NCBI GenBank assembly: GCA_002791255.1
Contig: PFWS01000038.1
Span: 1-13,681, forward strand
Direction: 5' to 3'
Length of the DNA: 13,681 nt
Source of the DNA: Candidatus Uhrbacteria bacterium CG_4_9_14_3_um_filter_36_7
Lineage (GTDB): Bacteria; Patescibacteriota; Patescibacteriia; UBA9934; GWF2-40-263
This document shows, piece by piece, positions 6,333-12,446 of this stretch. A program made the translations under genes and the position numbers. Each line of letters opens with the position of its first letter. The first letter of the stretch is position 1. The notes beneath the pieces are model-generated. The model saw nothing but the letters and a program-made list of their open reading frames with translations, made no database searches and was not told the DNA's origin.

Positions 6333-7904
6333 ATGTCATCCCTTTTAGAACAACTTGTTTCAACGGTTGTATCAAGTAAACAAAGAGTAAAACCTTCCCA
6401 AGATGAAGATGTTATTACTGTAAGTGAAACTGTTTCTGCGGCTGCTTCTGCGTATGAGACAATGCGCAATTATTTGGAATATGATGAAGAACATCTTTTT
6501 AGACGCAATGCGATTCGTCGTATTTTAAAACGACGTTTTGGAGAAGATGATTTTAAAGCATTATCTTCGGATATTATTCACGAACTTATTTGGGCACGTT
6601 ATTTACCAAATAAGGAAATTTTTGTTCGTACAATTGATGAAGTGGCTGCTGTCCTTGAAAAATATCAAGTTCTTTTTGACGAGATTAGTAACTTGCAAGA
6701 ATCATCGAGTATTTCATTGTGGCTTATTGATATGCTTTCAACGGAAATTGAATATCATTTAGTTCCTCCTCTTGTAAATGAACAACTTGCTCTTTTTGCC
6801 TATCAGAGTCTTAAACAACGTGTTCAATGGTCTGCCACAGCAATGGCTAAAGAAGATGAAGATCTGGCTTTATATATTGGTGTTCATCGATGTATTTTTA
6901 AGTCTAATCTTCCAACCTTGCGTTATCGGATTTTTCTTTTATATTATCCTGATTGGAAAACAAATCCTTCATCAGATTTTATAAAACAAATTGCAAAAAA
7001 TCTTCCTCTTATTCACACAACCATTGAACGGGTGGTTAATCATCCATTGCGAGATGTAGTTTTTCGAGCTGTACAACGACACGCAATCAATTATCAAATT
7101 CTTTTAGATTTAATTGAAAAAGATCCAGAAGGTTTTTTTACTCTGGTATCAAATCAATCTGCATTTGAAAAAGAAATTAAAAAAGCAGCTGATCATCGCT
7201 ATCAACAATTTTATGTTCGTTTGCGTCGAAGTTTGGTGCGAGCTGTTATTTTTCTATTTTTTACCAAAATGATTCTCGGAGTAATCATCGAACTTCCGTA
7301 TGATGTATTTATTCTCAAAACAACGAATTACATTCCTTTATTAACGAATATTTTCTTTCATCCTTTTATTTTAGCTGTGATTGGTCTATCAGTTCGTATT
7401 CCAACCAAAGCAAATACCGAAAAAATAACTGAAGAAATTTTATCTCTTTTAAATATAGGTGGGAAACCATGGGTTCTTCTTATTAAGAAACGTCGAGAAT
7501 GGCCAAGAGGATTTATGGGAGGTGTTTTCCATGGAATTTATTTACTTTTATTTGCCCTAACAATTACGATTATTTCAAGTATCTTACGAGCTCTTGATTT
7601 TAATTTTGTCTCAATTTTTATCTTTTTATTCTTTTTAAGTTTAGTGCTTTTCTTTGGACTGCGACTTCGTGGAGGTCGTCGGGAAATGGTTATTGTAGAA
7701 ACTGGATCCGGGGCTTTCTCAACTCTTATTGATATTTTCTTTTTGCCGATTATTCGTTTCGGTCGGTTTATTTCCCTTAATGCACCACGAATTAATATTT
7801 TCCTTTTCTTTTTGGATTTTATTATTGAAGCTCCGTTTAAAGCGCTAATTCGTTTAATTGAAGGGTGGCTGGCATTTTTAAAAGAAAAGAAAGAGGATAT
7901 TTAG
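6333..7904 (+). CDS. Large multi-pass membrane protein, unknown function
   Basis: A 523-residue protein. The N-terminal 295 residues are soluble, helical and charged, with RRNAIRRILKRRFG at 57-70. The C-terminal part holds about four to six membrane segments near 301-325, 335-355, 396-418, 425-443, 460-475 and 487-505. Between them lie the basic loops KKRREWPRG (385-393) and RLRGGRR (444-450). It resembles a conserved hypothetical membrane protein that I recall from many Patescibacteria genomes with the same RRSLVRAVIFLFFTKMILG and IELPYD segments (299-325). That recollection is not proof, and no function is known to me. The start at 6333 touches the T-tract of the preceding hairpin. The stop is one base before the first cysteine-rich gene, whose ribosome binding site lies inside this gene's end, so the two are co-transcribed. 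Confidence 0.8.
   Translation: MSSLLEQLVSTVVSSKQRVKPSQDEDVITVSETVSAAASAYETMRNYLEYDEEHLFRRNAIRRILKRRFGEDDFKALSSDIIHELIWARYLPNKEIFVRTIDEVAAVLEKYQVLFDEISNLQESSSISLWLIDMLSTEIEYHLVPPLVNEQLALFAYQSLKQRVQWSATAMAKEDEDLALYIGVHRCIFKSNLPTLRYRIFLLYYPDWKTNPSSDFIKQIAKNLPLIHTTIERVVNHPLRDVVFRAVQRHAINYQILLDLIEKDPEGFFTLVSNQSAFEKEIKKAADHRYQQFYVRLRRSLVRAVIFLFFTKMILGVIIELPYDVFILKTTNYIPLLTNIFFHPFILAVIGLSVRIPTKANTEKITEEILSLLNIGGKPWVLLIKKRREWPRGFMGGVFHGIYLLLFALTITIISSILRALDFNFVSIFIFLFFLSLVLFFGLRLRGGRREMVIVETGSGAFSTLIDIFFLPIIRFGRFISLNAPRINIFLFFLDFIIEAPFKALIRLIEGWLAFLKEKKEDI
7892..7898 (+). promoter_or_regulatory. Ribosome binding site of the first cysteine-rich gene
   Basis: AGAGGAT lies inside the last codons of the membrane-protein gene, with its GGA 8 bases before the ATG at 7906. 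It shares the core AGGATATTT with the murE-like gene's site. The tandem copy at 9647 has no such site. Confidence 0.6.
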
Positions 7905-7905
7905 T

Positions 7906-8053
7906 ATGTCTAAAACCCCAAATTACGATGCTAAGGTCAAGGCTATTCTTGATGCAACCATGCCAGGTGAGCGGGTTTGTGCTTTAACTGGTGAAAAGTG
8001 GAATATGACAGAGGAGGAGATTTCTTGGTACAAGAAATTTAATGTCCCGCCAT
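7906..8053 (+). repeat. Near-identical 148-bp 5' segment, copy A
   Basis: It matches 9647-9794 at 146 of 148 positions. The two differences are GAT/GAC (silent) and TCT/TTT (Ser40/Phe40). Similarity begins at the start codon and falls abruptly after CCGCCAT. The segment has more GC-ending codons (GAG, CGG, GTC, AAG) than the rest of either gene. Confidence 0.9.
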
Positions 8054-8745
8054 CCAATTTATCTCCACTTACTAGAATGAGTATCCATGCTTCGTTTGGA
8101 ACATGTTTTCAATGGTGGTGGCAAAAACATCCAGAAACAGGAAAACCTGTTCTTACTTGTATTCATCCAGCATCAGGTATTCGTGTTTTACCTGATGAAG
8201 AATGGTATGAAAAAGATTTTTCCTCTATTTTTTTAGAATTCAATTTAAAGAAACCATTTTTTGAATCCATATATCATCTCAGTCGTTCTATTCCTATAAT
8301 GGCGACTCGTAATAAAGAAATTCCTGTAAATTCTATTAGTGTGGTTTCTTTAGGAGATGAAAATGATGTTTTAACATTTGCCTGTAAAGCAAAAAATTCA
8401 CTTTTTTCTATTGCTATGATGAATGGAGAATCTTCATCAGAAATTGTTTTTTGTAATACTATTATCAATTCTTATAATTGTCTTCATAGTGATCAAATTT
8501 TTAATAGCCATTTTATTCGTGACTCATTTGCTTGTTTAAATAGTTCGTTTCTTTTTGATTGTCATAATTGTGAAAATTGTTTTGGAGCAGTCAATCGACG
8601 TCATGCAAAATATATTTTTTGGGAAGAATTATTAAGTCAGGGCGCCTATGAAAAAGAAATGCAAAAAATAAATTGGACATGTCGATCAAATCTTGAAGCA
8701 GATAAAAAACATTTTTATGATCTTATAGCTACCAAAGCGATTTAG
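7906..8745 (+). CDS. Cysteine-rich CPR-type protein, copy A, N-terminal part (split by in-frame TAG)
   Basis: The first 279 residues of a protein that aligns without gaps to the downstream copy B until a TAG at codon 280. The N-terminal ~49 residues (PGERVCALTGEKWNMTEEE at 20-38) are almost identical to copy B. A WWW segment lies at 70-72. HPASGIRVLPDEEWYEKDF at 87-105 is a second conserved block. The first cysteine module ends with FLFDCHNCENCFGAVNRR (215-232). It resembles a family common in Patescibacteria (database label, as I recall, 'caib/baif family protein') whose N-terminal CPxCR zinc knuckle has become SPLTR here (53-57). No signal peptide or membrane helix. The role is unknown; zinc binding is inferred. 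By comparison with copy B this is half of one gene whose remainder continues in the same frame to 9642. Confidence 0.75.
   Translation: MSKTPNYDAKVKAILDATMPGERVCALTGEKWNMTEEEISWYKKFNVPPSNLSPLTRMSIHASFGTCFQWWWQKHPETGKPVLTCIHPASGIRVLPDEEWYEKDFSSIFLEFNLKKPFFESIYHLSRSIPIMATRNKEIPVNSISVVSLGDENDVLTFACKAKNSLFSIAMMNGESSSEIVFCNTIINSYNCLHSDQIFNSHFIRDSFACLNSSFLFDCHNCENCFGAVNRRHAKYIFWEELLSQGAYEKEMQKINWTCRSNLEADKKHFYDLIATKAI
8743..8745 (+). other. In-frame TAG where the paralogue has TGG (Trp280)
   Basis: The copy A context GCGATT-TAG-CCAGAGAATTTTAAT faces GCGATT-TGG-CCAGAAAATTTTAAT in copy B (TGG at 10484-10486). A single G-to-A change explains the stop. TAG ends several other genes here, including murD, so the codon is not generally reassigned. 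Confidence 0.85.
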
Positions 8746-8790
8746 CCAGAGAATTTTAATATAAATTCCTCTGATTGTATTGGGGAATAT

Positions 8791-9642
8791 TTGATTAAAT
8801 GTCTTGATTGTCATTATTGTTATGCATGCAGCAGTAGCCCACAACATTGTTATTGGTGTAATTTTTGTTTTGATGCAACAGAAAATTGTGCTTTCGTTGA
8901 CGGGGCAACAGATGCTTCTTTTTGTTTTTATACAGGTGCGGCTTTAGGTTCTTCAAATTGTAAATTTTGTTACACTGTCATAAAAAGTACCAATCTTGAA
9001 TATTGTCTTTTTTGTCATCATTGTATGGATTGTTTCGGTTGTGTTGGTTTGAATCATAAACAATTTCATATTTTTAATAAACCTTATACAGAGCAAGAAT
9101 ATTGGCAAAAGGTGGATGAGCTTAAGTGTGTAATGTTTGAGCGAGGAGAATATGGAAATTTTTTTCCGTCTTCTCACGCAGCCTCTCAATTTCTTGAATC
9201 TATGGAAGCCGCTATGCTTGGGGTACAAACAAAAGAGATGGGAAAAAAAATAGGAGCAAATTTTTTTAACACAAAAACAGATGGAGCTGTTGGTAATATT
9301 GATTCAACTGATTCTTACTCTTTAGCAGATATTCCTGAGTGTATAGACGATGTTTCAGATGAATGGATTCAAAGACCAATTTTTGACCCATCTATTGGTA
9401 GAAGGTTTGCCTTTTTTCCTCAAGAGTTAAGTTTTTATAGAAAAAAACAGTTAGCAGTTCCTAATAAACATTTTATATTACGGGTTCGTGATCTTCTTGC
9501 AGAATGTAATGTTGGACAATATGAAAAAAAGTTTTGTGGAAAATGTCAAAAAGAACTTATTATTGCAAAAAATTTAAAATACCAAGACCGAATAATTTAT
9601 TGTAAACCATGTTATCTTAACTACTTAGAACAAAATGGTTAG
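8791..9642 (+). CDS. Cysteine-rich CPR-type protein, copy A, C-terminal part (downstream of in-frame TAG)
   Basis: The same frame continues from 8746 after the TAG and stays open to TAG at 9640-9642. If translated separately, the first usable start is TTG at 8791, with GGGGA four bases upstream. The product of 283 residues is very rich in Cys pairs (KCLDCHYCYACS, CYWCNFC). It has the second module signature CHHCMDCFGCVGLNHK followed by FNKPYTEQEYWQKVDEL. RGEYGNFF comes next, and a C-terminal zinc ribbon CGKC...CKPC lies about 20 residues from the end. All blocks have counterparts in copy B, and no frameshift is seen, so selection has kept this half. Either the stop is very recent or an assembly or sequencing error, or both parts are still made (readthrough or internal start). 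Best described as one interrupted gene, 7906-9642. Confidence 0.65.
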   Translation: MIKCLDCHYCYACSSSPQHCYWCNFCFDATENCAFVDGATDASFCFYTGAALGSSNCKFCYTVIKSTNLEYCLFCHHCMDCFGCVGLNHKQFHIFNKPYTEQEYWQKVDELKCVMFERGEYGNFFPSSHAASQFLESMEAAMLGVQTKEMGKKIGANFFNTKTDGAVGNIDSTDSYSLADIPECIDDVSDEWIQRPIFDPSIGRRFAFFPQELSFYRKKQLAVPNKHFILRVRDLLAECNVGQYEKKFCGKCQKELIIAKNLKYQDRIIYCKPCYLNYLEQNG

Positions 9643-9646
9643 TCTT

Positions 9647-9794
9647 ATGTCTAAAACCCCAAATTACGACGCTAAGGTCAAGGCTATTCTTGATGCAACC
9701 ATGCCAGGTGAGCGGGTTTGTGCTTTAACTGGTGAAAAGTGGAATATGACAGAGGAGGAGATTTTTTGGTACAAGAAATTTAATGTCCCGCCAT
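9647..9794 (+). repeat. Near-identical 148-bp 5' segment, copy B
   Basis: Partner of 7906-8053, in direct orientation, with start codons 1,741 bases apart. The boundary at the start codon and the sharp loss of identity after codon 49 mark an exchange or conversion tract. Confidence 0.9.
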
Positions 9795-11389
9795 TGAAAT
9801 TTTGTCCAAAAGCTATTTTTTGGAAAATGTCTCTTTTCTGGCTTACGTTTAGTTGGTGGTGGAATAAACATGCACAGACAAATAAACCAATTCTCACATA
9901 TATCCATCCTGCTACAGGTACCAGAGTTTTACCAGATAAAGAGTGGTTTGAAAAAGATTTTACAAGCGAAGGAAAAGAAGTGATTTTTGATGAGTCTTTT
10001 ATGAGGCAACTTCATGCCTTACAAATAAGAGTTCCTCTTTTAGCAAATCAAAATATTAAAGAGCCACACAAGAGTATTTGCATGTTTTCTTTTGGAGATA
10101 TTGAGAGCTATTTTGTCATGTTTTCACAAACCAAAAATACTTTTTTTTCAAGTTGTGTTTCACAAGTAGAAGATTCATCAGAAATTATTAATGGTGTTTC
10201 CATTGCAAAATCATTTGATGTTCTAGATTCACAACGTATTTATAATGGAAAATTTATTCGTTGTTCATTTGATTGCATGAATTCCTCTTTTTTATTTGAT
10301 TGTCGCAACTGTGAATATTGTTTTGGAGCCACAAATAAACGTAATCGTAAGTATCTCTGGTGGAATGAGCAACTTTCAAAAGAAGAATGGGAAAAGAGAC
10401 AAACAGAGGTGAATTTTCGTTCACACAAACAAATAGATCAACTGGTTTATCAATTTAAAACAATTATTGGTACAGAAGCGATTTGGCCAGAAAATTTTAA
10501 TGAGCAAGCTATTAATTCAACCGGTGAATATTTAACAAATGTAACCAATGTAAAAGAATCATATCTTTGTCTTAATGGGGTTCACGATTGTTTTAAAGTG
10601 ATATTTTCGTTTGGTGATAGTCATGATTGTGCTTTTTGCACAGGGCATACAAATCTGCAATATTCTTTTTGTGATGTAAATGGAAGATATTCTTTAGGAT
10701 TAAAATACACAAACGGTTGTCAAAATTCTCAAAATCTCGAATATTGTGTTCAGTGTTTTGATTGTGAAAATTGTTTTGGTTGTGTTGGTTTATATAGAAA
10801 TAAATTTTGTATTTTAAATAAAAAATATACAGAAGAAGAATATTGGCAAAAACTTGATCAAATAAAGACCTGGATGTTAGATCGTGGAGAATATGGAGAA
10901 TTTTTAACACCTGATATGTCGTTTAATCCATTTTCTGATTCTGGAGCCCCTATTTATTTGTGTGCTGATGATCAAGTATGTAAATTATTAAATGCATTTG
11001 ATTTTGATGTCAGTGCTGATGGTGCAGACGGTCTGAGTTTGCAAGATCATCATAAAGCAAAAAATATTGAAGATATTCCAGATAATATTGATGAACTTGA
11101 TGCAGATGATTGGGTTGGAATTCCTATTTTTGATCGCGGACAAAATCGTTATTTTGCTTTTCTTCGGCCAGAAATTGAATTTTATAAAACTTATGGTATT
11201 GCTCCGCCCAATCGGCATTATATAGCGCGCATGAATAATAGAACTAAAGAATCAAATGCTGGTATGTTTGAGCAAACAACTTGCAAAAAATGTTCAAAAG
11301 AAATAACTATTGCCCTTAATCAAACTTATCCAAACAGACTAGTTTACTGTAAAGAATGTTATTTGAAATATTTAGAAGAGAAGGGATGA
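9647..11389 (+). CDS. Cysteine-rich CPR-type protein, copy B (intact)
   Basis: A 580-residue intact paralogue of copy A. The start at 9647 is chosen because it matches copy A's start; an in-frame ATG at 9635 would add only MVSL and overlap copy A. Order: conserved N-terminus 1-49 with CALTGE (25-30); FCPKAIF at 52-58, a degenerate CPxC knuckle; HPATGTRVLPDKEWFEKDF (87-105); cysteine module 1 ending DCRNCEYCFGATNKR (218-232); W280; module 2 ending CVQCFDCENCFGCVGL (367-382) with ILNKKYTEEEYWQKLDQIK (389-407); RGEYGEFL (413-420); an acidic stretch around 475-490; and a zinc ribbon C546-C549/C568-C571. The two modules share CxxCxxCFG plus a Tyr/Trp-Glu-rich helix, so the protein looks internally duplicated. 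No signal peptide or membrane helix is seen. Function unknown; zinc binding is likely. Confidence 0.8.
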   Translation: MSKTPNYDAKVKAILDATMPGERVCALTGEKWNMTEEEIFWYKKFNVPPLKFCPKAIFWKMSLFWLTFSWWWNKHAQTNKPILTYIHPATGTRVLPDKEWFEKDFTSEGKEVIFDESFMRQLHALQIRVPLLANQNIKEPHKSICMFSFGDIESYFVMFSQTKNTFFSSCVSQVEDSSEIINGVSIAKSFDVLDSQRIYNGKFIRCSFDCMNSSFLFDCRNCEYCFGATNKRNRKYLWWNEQLSKEEWEKRQTEVNFRSHKQIDQLVYQFKTIIGTEAIWPENFNEQAINSTGEYLTNVTNVKESYLCLNGVHDCFKVIFSFGDSHDCAFCTGHTNLQYSFCDVNGRYSLGLKYTNGCQNSQNLEYCVQCFDCENCFGCVGLYRNKFCILNKKYTEEEYWQKLDQIKTWMLDRGEYGEFLTPDMSFNPFSDSGAPIYLCADDQVCKLLNAFDFDVSADGADGLSLQDHHKAKNIEDIPDNIDELDADDWVGIPIFDRGQNRYFAFLRPEIEFYKTYGIAPPNRHYIARMNNRTKESNAGMFEQTTCKKCSKEITIALNQTYPNRLVYCKECYLKYLEEKG

Positions 11390-11408
11390 GATTTTTAATT
11401 TTAATGGA

Positions 11409-11437
11409 TTGCACAAATATCCTGTGTATTGCAAAAT
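11409..11437 (+). promoter_or_regulatory. Candidate promoter of the glycosidase-like gene
   Basis: TTGCAC (11409-11414) and CAAAAT (11432-11437) are 17 bases apart. Transcription would begin near 11444, only about 5 bases before the preferred ATG at 11449. It lies in the 59-base gap after copy B. The -10 element matches consensus weakly (4 of 6). Confidence 0.35.
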
Positions 11438-11448
11438 AGATGTATTTT

Positions 11449-12441
11449 ATGAGACGTCGTATTTTTCAGAAAATTTTATTTAGTCTAATAGCTCTTTTTT
11501 TATTTTTTTCTTTTCTTATTATCTTGCTTGAATTTATTATTCCTTCAAAACAAGATATTACATTTGGTGTTACTTTTAGTCCTTCTTATGCCACTTATCT
11601 TGGACTAGATTGGAAAGAAATTTTTCAAGCAAGTTTAGATGAACTCAAGGTACGTCATTTTCGTATCCCTGTATATTGGTCATCTATTGAACCTTCACAA
11701 GGAAAATTTATCTGGGATGATCTTGATTGGATGATCGAACAAGCAGATGCATCTGGAGCCAAGATTTTTTTAGCTATTGGGCGAAAAGTTCCAAGATGGC
11801 CTGAATGTTATACGCCTGATTGGGCAAAAAATCTTTCCACTGATGAGCAAGAACAAGCTCTGCTTTTTATGCTTGAGCAGGTAATAGAGCGTTATCAATC
11901 ACATCCTTCTATTGAACAATGGCAAGTTGAAAACGAGCCATTCCTTAACTATGGAGAGTGCCCGTCTCCAAACCACAATCTACTTCAAAAAGAAATTTCA
12001 ACCGTACGCAAATTAGATAATCGTCCAATTATTCTTACGGTAAGTGGTGAGCTTGAACCTTGGAATCGTAGTATTAGACACGCAGATATTCTTGGTATTT
12101 CGATTTATAGGCAAGTCTATCGCCAAGGCATTGGGTATTTTTCCTATCCGATTCCTGCTTCATTTTATCGTTTACGTTCAATGATACTTTCTGCTATATA
12201 TAATCGTCCTATTATAGTAAGCGAACTTCAGATGGAGCCGTGGTTTTTTAAATCATTTGATCAATTTTCTTTAGAGGAGCGTCGAAAACTTTTCACAGTT
12301 TCTGAATTTGAGAAACGTATTGAGTATGTGCAACGAACCGGATTTTCACAGGTCTATTTATGGGGGGTTGAATGGTGGTATGCAGAAAAAAAGTGGCAAG
12401 ATGAGAGCTTATGGAATTATGCAAAAACATTATTTCCTTAA
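11449..12441 (+). CDS. Membrane-anchored clan GH-A glycoside hydrolase-like protein
   Basis: A 330-residue protein. The basic N-terminus MRRRIFQK and a hydrophobic helix at about 8-30 form an uncleaved anchor or signal peptide, placing the catalytic part outside the membrane. The rest fits a (beta/alpha)8 barrel of clan GH-A. FRIPVYWSSIEPSQGKFIWDD (residues 71-91) is the typical second-strand motif. WQVENEP carries the probable acid/base E163, and IIVSELQMEPW the probable nucleophile E259. LWGVEWW is the last strand. The substrate is unknown; GH5/GH39-like families are the nearest guess. The start at 11449 is preferred over ATG 11440 because it begins a better signal n-region and has the TTTTATG context common here. 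The next gene starts 5 bases after the stop, so they form an operon. Confidence 0.75.
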   Translation: MRRRIFQKILFSLIALFLFFSFLIILLEFIIPSKQDITFGVTFSPSYATYLGLDWKEIFQASLDELKVRHFRIPVYWSSIEPSQGKFIWDDLDWMIEQADASGAKIFLAIGRKVPRWPECYTPDWAKNLSTDEQEQALLFMLEQVIERYQSHPSIEQWQVENEPFLNYGECPSPNHNLLQKEISTVRKLDNRPIILTVSGELEPWNRSIRHADILGISIYRQVYRQGIGYFSYPIPASFYRLRSMILSAIYNRPIIVSELQMEPWFFKSFDQFSLEERRKLFTVSEFEKRIEYVQRTGFSQVYLWGVEWWYAEKKWQDESLWNYAKTLFP

Positions 12442-12446
12442 TTTAT

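Noticed and set aside
8743..8745. Reassignment of TAG (or TGA) as a sense codon
   Set aside because: TAG ends murD (1614-1616), the GT-B gene (6256-6258), the membrane protein (7902-7904) and copy A (9640-9642), and TGA ends copy B (11387-11389), all at positions that suit the proteins. A single internal TAG is better explained by mutation or error.
8953..9228. Minus-strand open frame inside copy A (and similar ones at 10593-10910 and 10988-11218)
   Set aside because: They lie antisense to strongly conserved cysteine motifs and have low-complexity Ile/Asn/His-rich translations, no ribosome site and no family features.
9635..9646. Upstream start for copy B
   Set aside because: It adds only four residues absent from copy A. 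The DNA identity of the two copies begins at 9647.
7906..11389. Mobile-element origin of the tandem duplication
   Set aside because: No transposase, terminal inverted repeats or target-site duplications are visible at either end; simple tandem duplication with conversion suffices.
11408..11437. Direct repeat ATTGCACAAAT / ATTGCAAAAT as an operator
   Set aside because: Short, imperfect and explained as well by a promoter-like -35/-10 arrangement in AT-rich sequence.
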